Positions 52,137 through 59,713 of a stretch of 64,000 bases of DNA are shown piece by piece (positions within the stretch are counted from its first letter, which is position 1; the number at the start of each line of letters is the position of its first letter). The translations under genes and the position numbers were made by a program. The stretch covers positions 1-64,000 of the forward strand of contig NZ_RJRZ01000005.1 in assembly GCF_003993775.1 (NCBI RefSeq), in the 5' to 3' direction. The stretch is from Frigidibacter oleivorans. GTDB lineage: Bacteria > Pseudomonadota > Alphaproteobacteria > Rhodobacterales > Rhodobacteraceae. The notes beneath the pieces were generated by a model. The model made no database searches and was not told where the DNA came from. It saw only the letters and a program-made list of their open reading frames with translations.

Positions 52137-52568
52137 TCAGCCGCCTGCGACCTCATCCACATCTTCCGACACCTCCTGCCGCAGTTTCGGCCCCTGCGCG
52201 AGGCGCCGACCGAGTGCTGAGATAAACGCCTCGTAGCGCTCCCCAGCCTTTGCCCGCGCCGCCTTGGCTGCTGGTTCCGGCAGAGCCGGTATTGTCGCGA
52301 GCCAGAAACGGATGAACACAGCCAGGCTTTCGACGGATATCCCGACATCGCGTTCCATCCGGGTAAGCCGCCGGTCGATCTGATCCAGGCGCCTCGCGAG
52401 AACAGCTTCGCGCCGTTCTGCGTCATCCGGAGAGAGGAAGGATGCGATCGCAGCCTCGGCCACCATCGATTGGGATCTGTCGCGCCGGGCGGCAAACTGC
52501 GCCAGCATCTGCATGACCTCAGGATCGAGATAGACCGAGATCTTCGTCTTCTTGCGGCTCAAGGTCAT
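52137..52568 (-). CDS. Ribbon-helix-helix (CopG-like) protein of the transfer region
   Basis: 143 residues. The N-terminal RHH domain is MTLSRKKTKISVYLDPEVMQMLAQFAARRDRSQSMVAEAAIASFLSPDD, followed by a helical region (VLARRLDQIDRRLTRMERDVGISVESLAVFIRFWLATIPALPE). In related elements this gene lies between traG and trbB. It starts 2 bases after the traG stop, so they are co-transcribed. Likely a DNA-binding transfer regulator. Confidence 0.88.
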   Translation of the reverse strand: MTLSRKKTKISVYLDPEVMQMLAQFAARRDRSQSMVAEAAIASFLSPDDAERREAVLARRLDQIDRRLTRMERDVGISVESLAVFIRFWLATIPALPEPAAKAARAKAGERYEAFISALGRRLAQGPKLRQEVSEDVDEVAGG

Positions 52569-52570
52569 GA

Positions 52571-54556
52571 TCAAAGCTCCATGCCGTCATCGGGATTGAG
52601 GGAGACCTGACGCGCGACACCGCGCATCTGCTGCATGATGCGGCGATTGCGGATGGCGCCATCTTCGTCATCCTCGGGCGGGTCGAATTCAAACTCGTTC
52701 TCGAGAGGCGTCTGCCTGTCGACCGGCCGAGGCTGCGCCAGCTCCGGCTGAAGGCGGCGTTCCGACGCTGTCGGATCCTCATCCTCCGATCCCGTCTCGG
52801 AGACTGGCTCGAGCTCGTGGTCCTGCATTGGGACTGCAAGACTGCTCCAGTCATCCTCCCCGGACGCGCCTACATCCACCAGGTCGGGTGGCGGCAAGAC
52901 CCGCTCGGTGAACCGCGCATCTTCGTAATACCGTGCTTTTGTCGCCCGGATCGGTGGTGTGCCGGCCACCATGACGATCTCATCGGATGGCGGCAGCTGC
53001 ATGATTTCTCCGGGGGTGAGCAACGCCCGCGCGGTTTCTGACCGGGACACCATGAGATGGCTGAGCCAGGGCGCCAGACGGTGCCCGGCATAGTTCTTCA
53101 TCGCCTTCATTTCGGTGGCGGTGCCGAGAGCGTCGGACACCCGCTTGGCCGTACGCTCATCATTGGTCGCGAAGCTCACCCGGACGTGGCAATTGTCGAG
53201 GATCGAATTATTCGGGCCGTAAGCCTTCTCGATCTGGTTCAGCGACTGGGCGATGAGGAAGCTCTTCAGCCCGTAACCCGCCATGAAGGCCAGCGCGCTC
53301 TCGAAGAAATCCAACCGGCCGAGCGCCGGGAACTCATCGAGCATCAAAAGCAGCCGATGACGGTCATCCTTGCCCTGCAGGTCTTCGGTCAGGCGTCGGC
53401 CGACCTGGTTGAGGATCAGGCGGATGAGCGGCTTGGTGCGATTGATGTCAGATGGCGGCACCACGAGATACAGCGTAACGGGGCGCACTCCCCCGACAAT
53501 GTCACCAATCCGCCAGTCGCAGCGGCGCGTGACCTGGGCGACGACAGGGTCTCGATAGAGGCCAAGGAAAGACATCGCCGTCGACAGCACACCGGAGCGT
53601 TCATTCTCGGACTTGTTGAGCAACTCGCGGGCGGCACTGGCGACCACGGGATGCGGCCCCCTCTCGCCCAGATGCGACGTCCGCATCATCGCCCGGAGTG
53701 TGGACTCCACGGGACGCCGCGGGTCGGACAGGAAATTGGCGACACCGGCCAGCGTCTTGTCCTTCTCGGCATAGAGGACGTGCAGGATCGCACCGACGAG
53801 CAAGCTGTGGCTGGTCTTCTCCCAGTGGTTCCGCCGCTCCAGACTTCCCTCGGGGTCGACAAGAATATCTGCAATGTTCTGGACATCGCGAACCTCCCAC
53901 TCGCCGCGGCGCACTTCCAGCAGCGGGTTGTAGGCCGAAGAGTTTGGATTGGTCGGATCGAAGAGGAGGACCCGACCGTGCCGGGCCCGGAACCCTGCGG
54001 TCAACTGCCAGTTCTCCCCCTTGATGTCATGAACGATGGCCGAGCCGGGCCAGGTGAGAAGAGAGGGAATGACGAGCCCGACCCCCTTGCCGGATCGCGT
54101 CGGCGCGAAGCAGAGCACATGCTCCGGCCCATCGTGGCGCAGATATTCCCGCTCATAGCGACCCAGGACCACGCCATCCGGGTCAAGAAGTCCGGCCGCC
54201 TTCACCTCGCCCTTCTCGGCCCATCGGGCAGATCCATAGGTCGCAACGTTGCGGGCCTCGCGCGCGCGCCAGACCGACATGGCGATGGCCACACCGATGG
54301 CGATGAAGCCGCCAGAGGCGGCGATAATCCCGCCCGTCGCGAAGACCGGTGGCGCGTAGGCCTCGTAGAAATACCACCACCAGAAGATGGCCGGTGGATA
54401 GTAGACGGGCGTCCCGAACAGCACGAACCAGGGCGGGCCCAGCTGTGCCTGATAGCCGAGGCTCGCGGCCACGTATTGCGTCGCTCCCCAGCTGGTGGCC
54501 AGAATGATGAGGAAGACGATGGAGATCTGGCCCCAGAGGATCTTGGTCGCGGACAT
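52571..54556 (-). CDS. traG: Type IV coupling protein TraG/VirD4
   Basis: 661 residues. Two N-terminal membrane segments (QISIVFLIILATSWGATQYVAA and TGGIIAASGGFIAIGVAIAMSVW), then the TraG domain: Walker A APTRSGKGVG (about 151-160), VHDIKGENW, DPTNPNSSAYNPL, LLMLDEFPALGRLDFFESALAFMAGYGLKSFLIAQSLNQIEKAYG. It brings the relaxase-DNA complex to the pore. It is followed by the RHH gene and preceded by the relaxase. Confidence 0.97.
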   Translation of the reverse strand: MSATKILWGQISIVFLIILATSWGATQYVAASLGYQAQLGPPWFVLFGTPVYYPPAIFWWWYFYEAYAPPVFATGGIIAASGGFIAIGVAIAMSVWRAREARNVATYGSARWAEKGEVKAAGLLDPDGVVLGRYEREYLRHDGPEHVLCFAPTRSGKGVGLVIPSLLTWPGSAIVHDIKGENWQLTAGFRARHGRVLLFDPTNPNSSAYNPLLEVRRGEWEVRDVQNIADILVDPEGSLERRNHWEKTSHSLLVGAILHVLYAEKDKTLAGVANFLSDPRRPVESTLRAMMRTSHLGERGPHPVVASAARELLNKSENERSGVLSTAMSFLGLYRDPVVAQVTRRCDWRIGDIVGGVRPVTLYLVVPPSDINRTKPLIRLILNQVGRRLTEDLQGKDDRHRLLLMLDEFPALGRLDFFESALAFMAGYGLKSFLIAQSLNQIEKAYGPNNSILDNCHVRVSFATNDERTAKRVSDALGTATEMKAMKNYAGHRLAPWLSHLMVSRSETARALLTPGEIMQLPPSDEIVMVAGTPPIRATKARYYEDARFTERVLPPPDLVDVGASGEDDWSSLAVPMQDHELEPVSETGSEDEDPTASERRLQPELAQPRPVDRQTPLENEFEFDPPEDDEDGAIRNRRIMQQMRGVARQVSLNPDDGMEL

Positions 54557-54583
54557 GACTGTCGCTCCTTTCCGGTGTGTTGA

Positions 54584-56338
54584 TCAGAGGCCGAGGCCGC
54601 GCTTACGGCCAAAGTCCCAATCAACCCCGCCGTCCCCGCGCGCGACGCCGGTGACATCCCGGTCGAGGTGCTTTTCGAGGGAGGGGGACCAGGGCACGAG
54701 CTGGAAGCCGAGAGCGCCGTCGGCACCGTAGCCTTCGATCATCGCAAAGCGCCCCGAAGCCAGCGCGAGGCGCTGGCGATAGAGGCCGCTGACGTAGTCG
54801 CCCGCCCCCGCCTTGTTGAACGGCAACCCGGTTTCTCCCGAGAGCTGCGCGCCAACCGCCCGCAACTCCCGGTCGCGCAAGGTTCCGAGCAGGCGCCGGG
54901 CAAAGACCACCCTGCCGCCCTGCTGCTCGGCCAGCCCCTCCGAGGTCAGATGATCGGCGCGCGCGTCCAGGGCCTGCCGGACCTCGGCACCGAAGCCATG
55001 GTCCGACAGGGCGAGCGGGTCGCGCGCGATGGCCTGCCGGTCGAGCCAGGTGGCCCCGGACGCGGTAATCTGCGCAGCAAGGTCCAGGTCGGACCGGACC
55101 GCCAGCGCACCGCGCCGCTGGCCGCGCGCATCGTCGTAGGAGCGGAGCTCCACGATCGAGCCGGCGGCGCCGTCGCCGGCGGCGTCGAGATGAGGCAATC
55201 GGATATGGTGGCTCCGGCCATCGACGCCATCGACGACGGCATAGGCTGTCCCCTTCAGTTCGTCATCCAGACCGCGCTGGACCAGACGACCGATGACGGG
55301 AACATCGAGGCTCTCCGCGGCAAGGACGTAACTCGAGGACCCGCGCTCGATCCCCCGGTCCGTCAGCGCCCGATGCATCCGCTTGATGATGTCGCCACGC
55401 TCCCCCATCTCGCGCAGGACCGCCTCGGCATCATCCCTGATGTGCCACTGCGACTGTCCGATCTGGTCGGCAACGCCGAGAACTTCCAGCCGGCGCAACC
55501 GCCCGACCTTCAGCGCGTGAAACACATCCGGCTGCCGATCCGTATCCGGCGCCATGTCGAGGATGCGCGAACGCCCCGCATCCCGCAGCAACTGACGGTC
55601 GAGCTGCGTCCAGCGCTCGGCCCCGATCTGTCGCTCAAGCGTCCGGCGGATGTCGAGATCGCTGCGTGGGCCCAGTTCCTGGGTGATGAGATCCCGTGCC
55701 CTGTCGCGCAGCCCCTCCTTGATGTAGTCCCGCGAGATCACGAGATCCTGGCCGTCGTCGCGCATACCCCGAACGATCAGGTGAACGTGCGGATGCGCGG
55801 TGTTCCAGTGATCGACGCCGACCCAGTCAAGAGGTGTGCCGAGATCCTGCTCCATCCGCCCGACGAGATCGCGGGTGAAGGATTGCAGGTCAGACATGTC
55901 CGGCGCGTCGTCGGGTGAGACGATGAAACGGAAATGATGACGGTCATCGCGACACCGCTCGGCAAAGGCCCGGCCATCGGCATCCTCGGTTCCGGGCCCG
56001 AAGAGCCTGGCCTTCTCCCCGTCCCGGGTCACGCCGTCCCGGTGCAGGTAATCGAGGTGGGCTCCGAGAGGCGCGGACGTCCCGCTGTGCCGCACGACAC
56101 GCGCCTTCACCACGGCGCCGCGTGTGCGCGAGGTGATGAGGCGATTGGCCTGAATACTGGCGCGTTGACCGCGCCCGAAGCGGGACCGATTGCCCGGGAT
56201 GACGCGCCCGGCCCGCGAGACACCACCCCCGGCCTTTTTCGCCGCAGCCAAGGCCTGTGCGACAAAGGGACGGGCCTGCTGCGCCCGTGTCGAACGGATA
56301 CGCCCCGGGCGGATGCGGAACTCGCGATCATCGGGCAT
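54584..56338 (-). CDS. Relaxase with DUF3363 domain (VirD2-like)
   Basis: 584 residues from the ATG at 56338. Relaxase core: VKARVVRHSGTSAPLGAHLDYLHRDGV (likely nicking-tyrosine region near Y97), DRHHFRFIVSPDDA and the metal-binding triad HPHVH (H182/H184/H186). The C-terminal two-thirds (RRLEVLGVADQIGQSQWHIRDDAEAVLREMGERGDIIKRMHRAL, YAVVDGVDGRSHHIRLPHLDAAGDG) is DUF3363. It nicks oriT and pilots the strand to the recipient. It sits at the palindrome array 56349-56480. Confidence 0.94.
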   Translation of the reverse strand: MPDDREFRIRPGRIRSTRAQQARPFVAQALAAAKKAGGGVSRAGRVIPGNRSRFGRGQRASIQANRLITSRTRGAVVKARVVRHSGTSAPLGAHLDYLHRDGVTRDGEKARLFGPGTEDADGRAFAERCRDDRHHFRFIVSPDDAPDMSDLQSFTRDLVGRMEQDLGTPLDWVGVDHWNTAHPHVHLIVRGMRDDGQDLVISRDYIKEGLRDRARDLITQELGPRSDLDIRRTLERQIGAERWTQLDRQLLRDAGRSRILDMAPDTDRQPDVFHALKVGRLRRLEVLGVADQIGQSQWHIRDDAEAVLREMGERGDIIKRMHRALTDRGIERGSSSYVLAAESLDVPVIGRLVQRGLDDELKGTAYAVVDGVDGRSHHIRLPHLDAAGDGAAGSIVELRSYDDARGQRRGALAVRSDLDLAAQITASGATWLDRQAIARDPLALSDHGFGAEVRQALDARADHLTSEGLAEQQGGRVVFARRLLGTLRDRELRAVGAQLSGETGLPFNKAGAGDYVSGLYRQRLALASGRFAMIEGYGADGALGFQLVPWSPSLEKHLDRDVTGVARGDGGVDWDFGRKRGLGL

Positions 56339-56348
56339 GGGAAATCCC

Positions 56349-56480
56349 CGCACCGTGCGAAACTGCACTGAATATCAGAGTGTTAGGCAGATCTCGCACG
56401 GTGCGAAGACGCGTCACACGGTGCGAAACGCGACAAAAACATGAACAAAAACAACCGCCCAACCGCCGCGCACCGTGCGC
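56349..56480. repeat. Four 11-bp palindromes upstream of the relaxase (candidate oriT or operator)
   Basis: CGCACCGTGCG (56349-56359), CGCACGGTGCG (56395-56405), CACACGGTGCG (56415-56425) and CGCACCGTGCG (56469-56479, extended to 13 bp) lie within 131 bases. The first three are followed by GAA. An AT-rich A-run patch (56432-56453) lies between copies 3 and 4. The array starts 11 bases before the relaxase start and fills the gap to the transglycosylase. It suits a relaxosome or regulator binding site. Confidence 0.7.
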
Positions 56481-56581
56481 CCTTTTATCCTGCCATCCTT
56501 CGGTCGTGGTGCCGGCCACCACCGTCCTTCCCCTCGAACGCGCGCCAGAGCACGACGGATTGAGAAGTGCGATCTCCCGGG

Positions 56582-57346
56582 TCATGGCCGGACCTCACCA
56601 TTCTCCCGCTGGACGAAGAGGCCCTCAGGCTGCGGGGTGATGCCCGCCTGCGGCAGCGCCGGGACGGGTGAAGGAGCGCCGCCGACGGTCCGGTGAGGCG
56701 ACACAGGATCGATCGCAGACGCGCCGTCGTCGCGGCTGATGAAGAGCGCCGCCTCACGCCAATCGAGCGGCCGGGCTGCAGTGATGGCGGTGCCCGATGG
56801 CCGCTCACCAAGCAGCACGGGCGCAAGCGCGGCGACATAGGCGCGCGTCTCGGCGGGCAGCGGACGATCCGCCAGTCGGTATTCGTCGTAGCGGGCGGGA
56901 CCGGCGTTATAGGCCGCCAGCATCGCCGCGACATTGCCATAGCGGTCCCACATCTCGCGCAGATAGGCCGTGCCCGCGAGGATGTTGTCACGCGGCTCGA
57001 AGGGATCATGGCCGAAGCCATGACGTATACGCAGCCCGGCCCAGGTGTCGGGCATGACCTGCATCAGCCCCATCGCGCCAGCGGAAGAAACCGCACGCAG
57101 ATCGCCCGCACTCTCTGCCCGCATCACGGCCATGATCCATGTCGTCGGAATGCCGAAGCGCTGCGATGCCTCGGTGACTTGGGCGGCGTAGGGATGCGCG
57201 GCGATTGCGTGTTCGGACGCATCGGTTTGCGCCAGAAGCGGCTGCGTGGCGGTTACCGGGAGGAAGAGGCCGGAAAGAAGAAGGAGGAGGATGCGGTGGC
57301 AGATGCCACCTCTCCCCGAGGCGGGACGGGTGCAGGACGCGATCAT
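56582..57346 (-). CDS. Lytic transglycosylase (VirB1-like)
   Basis: 254 residues. Signal peptide (ILLLLLSGLFLPVTATQPLLAQ), then a goose-type lysozyme/SLT domain: ASQRFGIPTTWIMAVMRAESAGDLRAVSSAGAMGLMQVMPDTWAGLRIRHGF (catalytic E in RAES) and NILAGTAYLREMWDRYGNVAAMLAAYNAGPARYDEY. It opens peptidoglycan for the mating pore. It lies 2 bases after the DUF736 gene. Confidence 0.93.
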   Translation of the reverse strand: MIASCTRPASGRGGICHRILLLLLSGLFLPVTATQPLLAQTDASEHAIAAHPYAAQVTEASQRFGIPTTWIMAVMRAESAGDLRAVSSAGAMGLMQVMPDTWAGLRIRHGFGHDPFEPRDNILAGTAYLREMWDRYGNVAAMLAAYNAGPARYDEYRLADRPLPAETRAYVAALAPVLLGERPSGTAITAARPLDWREAALFISRDDGASAIDPVSPHRTVGGAPSPVPALPQAGITPQPEGLFVQRENGEVRP

Positions 57347-57348
57347 CG

Positions 57349-57684
57349 TCAGTCCTGCTCGTCGCGCATCTTCGGGCGGGTCCAGTGCAACCCCCAGTCC
57401 CTGCCCTCCTCATCCGACTGGAACAGGCGGGCGCGGATCGGATGCTGAAAAACCGGATCATCGAGCAGGACCGAAACGAACGCCCCTGCGGTTTCGCCTG
57501 TGTGTTTCCAACCCGCGCCAACCTCCGGACCCTCCTCGTCACCGAGGTGGATGCGATAGGCGGGCGCCTTCTCGGTATCAACATTGTCTGTGGGAACGAA
57601 GGTCAGTTCCAGGTCGAGAGAGAGCGTACGCAGCTGTCCTGAATAGCCGGACGGGGTGCGGGTGAATTGGCCGATTTGCGGCAT
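57349..57684 (-). CDS. DUF736 protein
   Basis: 111 residues (MPQIGQFTRTPSGYSGQLRTL, LELTFVPTDNVDTEKAPAYRIHLGDEEGPEVGAGWKHTGETAGAFVSVLLDDPVFQHPIRARLF, HWTRPK). The layout, ending in a W-x-RP motif, is that of DUF736 proteins of alphaproteobacterial conjugative elements. A second member lies at 63034. Function unknown; a nucleic-acid role is only inferred from context. Confidence 0.92.
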   Translation of the reverse strand: MPQIGQFTRTPSGYSGQLRTLSLDLELTFVPTDNVDTEKAPAYRIHLGDEEGPEVGAGWKHTGETAGAFVSVLLDDPVFQHPIRARLFQSDEEGRDWGLHWTRPKMRDEQD

Positions 57685-57751
57685 TGGAGATTCCTTCTTG
57701 ATGCGGTTGTTGGGATGCGGGCCGCTTGCGCGCCCCGCCATGGACACGCCG

Positions 57752-58294
57752 TCACCGCTCCGGCGCGTGCCAGACGAGGCGGCCATCGCCACCCTCATCG
57801 GTGAACAGTGGACTGGCCCGGCCGATCACTGCCGAGGTGGGGAACGGGCCGAAGTAGCGGCCGTCGAAGCTGTCAGAGACCGCCGTGTTCATCAGGAAGA
57901 CCTCGCCCTCTACGATGGTGCGACAGCCCTGCCAGACGGGAAGATCGCGGCCCTGGCTGTCGCGCTCTCGCGCCTCCCCCAGGTGTCTGCCATCGACGGT
58001 GATCGCGGCGCCGTCACGGCAGACCCGTTGTCCCGGCAGCCCGATGACGTGCTTCAGGATTGGAGTATCGCGACCGACATAGCCGCGCGCGGCCATGAAA
58101 CCCGCAAGGGGTTCGGGCGGCATAACGGCGACCAGATCTGGCACCCTGAGCCGATCCTCTGGCGCGATGGTGTAGAAACCGATCGGCACGCTGGCCGAGG
58201 CGTTCCAGACCAGCCGTGGCGCAGTCGGAATGCTGCCGGCGATGACGGTGGCGAGCGCCGCGACAGTCGCCATGATGTAGCGGGAGCGGGTCAT
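57752..58294 (-). CDS. traF: Conjugative transfer signal peptidase TraF (S26)
   Basis: 180 residues. An N-terminal membrane anchor (IMATVAALATVIAGSIPTAP), then the S26 peptidase: SASVPIGFYTI (catalytic serine), PILKHVIGLPGQRVCRDGAAITVDG (lysine) and MNTAVSDSFDGRYFGPFPTSAVIGRA. In RP4, TraF processes the TrbC prepilin; the same role is likely here. Start overlaps the DUF2840 stop by 4 bases. Confidence 0.93.
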   Translation of the reverse strand: MTRSRYIMATVAALATVIAGSIPTAPRLVWNASASVPIGFYTIAPEDRLRVPDLVAVMPPEPLAGFMAARGYVGRDTPILKHVIGLPGQRVCRDGAAITVDGRHLGEARERDSQGRDLPVWQGCRTIVEGEVFLMNTAVSDSFDGRYFGPFPTSAVIGRASPLFTDEGGDGRLVWHAPER

Positions 58295-58812
58295 TTTCCG
58301 ATCTCCCGGCGCCGGAGCCATGCATCATGGCGTTCTGCCGAGTAGGGACGCGGCGCTTCGCCCGCCTTCATCCAGTGCCCGACATGACGCCAGTGGTCGG
58401 GATCGACCTCGGCAGGGACGATGCCGAGACCCTCGATCGCATCGACATGGCGCAGAACCTCTTCGACCTTGGGCCAGCCTTCGATCTTCAACAAAATCTC
58501 GCCACCGGGGCGCACGAAGGGCAGCGTCTGACAGGCGCTGCTAGGCGCGATCGTGCGCACGATGTCGATGCGCGAGAGGACGGTTCCATAGTCATTCGCC
58601 GCCCAGCGGACGAAGCCAAACACGGCGCCGGGACGGAAGAAGACGATGCGGCGGCTGCGGTCGAGGATCTGTTCCCCGGCCGCCTGGCCGAACCTGATCC
58701 AGAACTCGATCCGCTTCTCCACCCAGGTCAGTTCCACGCGCGTCAGCTCGCCGCGGGAATGGGCGTCGAACGGTCCGTCTCCGGTCACGCCGGGGATCAC
58801 AAAGCCGGTCAT
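58291..58812 (-). CDS. DUF2840 protein
   Basis: 173 residues (ELTWVEKRIEFWIRFGQAAGEQILDRSRRIVFFRPGAVFGFVRWAANDYGTVLSRIDIVRTI, GGEILLKIEGWPKVEEVLRHVDAIEGLGIVPAEVDPDHWRHVGHWMKAGEAP). This conserved protein of unknown function is found between the partition genes and traF in this class of element. Overlaps both neighbours by 4 bases. Confidence 0.92.
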   Translation of the reverse strand: MTGFVIPGVTGDGPFDAHSRGELTRVELTWVEKRIEFWIRFGQAAGEQILDRSRRIVFFRPGAVFGFVRWAANDYGTVLSRIDIVRTIAPSSACQTLPFVRPGGEILLKIEGWPKVEEVLRHVDAIEGLGIVPAEVDPDHWRHVGHWMKAGEAPRPYSAERHDAWLRRREIGK

Positions 58813-59063
58813 TGAGGTTCTCCTTCGGGTTCCGGGTATTCGCGCCCGAGCAACTCGCGCAGCATGTCAGCGACAGTGACGCCGCGGCTGAAGGCTGCGA
58901 CCTTGATGCGACCGCGCAGGTCCGGGGTGATGTCGATGGTGAGCCGGGCCGTATAGATCGCCGCCGCGCGACCGTGTGCGGATGGCGCCTCGCCAGCCTT
59001 GATCCAGGTCTCGGCATCGACTGGCCGCGCGGCGAAACCACGCTTGTCATTGCGCCCGGTCAT
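58809..59063 (-). CDS. Small ribbon-helix-helix partition-type protein
   Basis: 84 residues. The C-terminal half (AAIYTARLTIDITPDLRGRIKVAAFSRGVTVADMLRELLGREYP) is an RHH domain. Directly after parA (4-base overlap), it is the probable DNA-binding partner of ParA, like ParG or a short ParB. The N-terminal WIKAGEAP echoes the DUF2840 C-terminus WMKAGEAP, suggesting shared ancestry of that segment. Confidence 0.85.
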   Translation of the reverse strand: MTGRNDKRGFAARPVDAETWIKAGEAPSAHGRAAAIYTARLTIDITPDLRGRIKVAAFSRGVTVADMLRELLGREYPEPEGEPQ

Positions 59064-59713
59064 ACCGCCACCTTCCCAAGACCGAGGCGCCCGATCTCAG
59101 ACGTCAGCGCCGCGATCTCTCGGGCAGCAGGCGATTGACGGTCAATGTCACTGGCGAGGCGACCAGTTTGTGCCGCATCTGCAAAGACGACGCGCTGACA
59201 AATCGTGCTGGCAAGCACAGGAGGATCGTGATCGGCCAGCGCCTCGGCAGTGTCCCGGGCGATGACGGTGCGCGCGCCGCAGCGGTTGAGCAGGAAGCGG
59301 GCGACAAGTTCCGGCCGATAAATGCGGGCCTCCGCAAGGAGGGACAGCATCTCGGCAGAGGCCCAGCCATCGAATGGCGAGGGCTGTACCGGGATCAGCA
59401 CCAGATCGGCGGTGAGCAGCGCTGAGCGCATGAGCCCCGCAACACGCGGTGGGCCATCAATAACAACATGGTCGACTGTGCAGGCAAGTTCGGGGACTTC
59501 GCGGTGCAGGGTGTCACGGGCCAGGCCGAGGGTGCCGAAGAGCCGCGGCAGACCTTCGCGGGCGCGTTGCTGCGACCAGTCCAGAGCGGAGCCTTGCGGG
59601 TCGGCATCGATCAGGGTGACGCGCTTGCCCTGTATCGCCAATTCACCAGCAATATGGAGCGCCAGCGTCGTCTTGCCGACGCCACCCTTCTGATTGAGCA
59701 GAGCGACGATCAT
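59060..59713 (-). CDS. parA: ParA-family partition ATPase
   Basis: 217 residues. Deviant Walker A NQKGGVGKTT (residues 7-16), DADPQGSALDW, VVIDGPPRV and LVLIPVQPSPFDGWASAEM. The short length without an N-terminal HTH fits type Ib ParA. It segregates the element when it replicates. Overlaps repA and the RHH gene by 4 bases each. Confidence 0.96.
   Translation of the reverse strand: MIVALLNQKGGVGKTTLALHIAGELAIQGKRVTLIDADPQGSALDWSQQRAREGLPRLFGTLGLARDTLHREVPELACTVDHVVIDGPPRVAGLMRSALLTADLVLIPVQPSPFDGWASAEMLSLLAEARIYRPELVARFLLNRCGARTVIARDTAEALADHDPPVLASTICQRVVFADAAQTGRLASDIDRQSPAAREIAALTSEIGRLGLGKVAV

Noticed and set aside
53057-54583. Long plus-strand open frame opposite traG
   Set aside because: Antisense shadow of the TraG/VirD4 gene, without motif or ribosome site.
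54668-55918. Plus-strand open frame opposite the relaxase
   Set aside because: Antisense shadow of the relaxase/DUF3363 gene.
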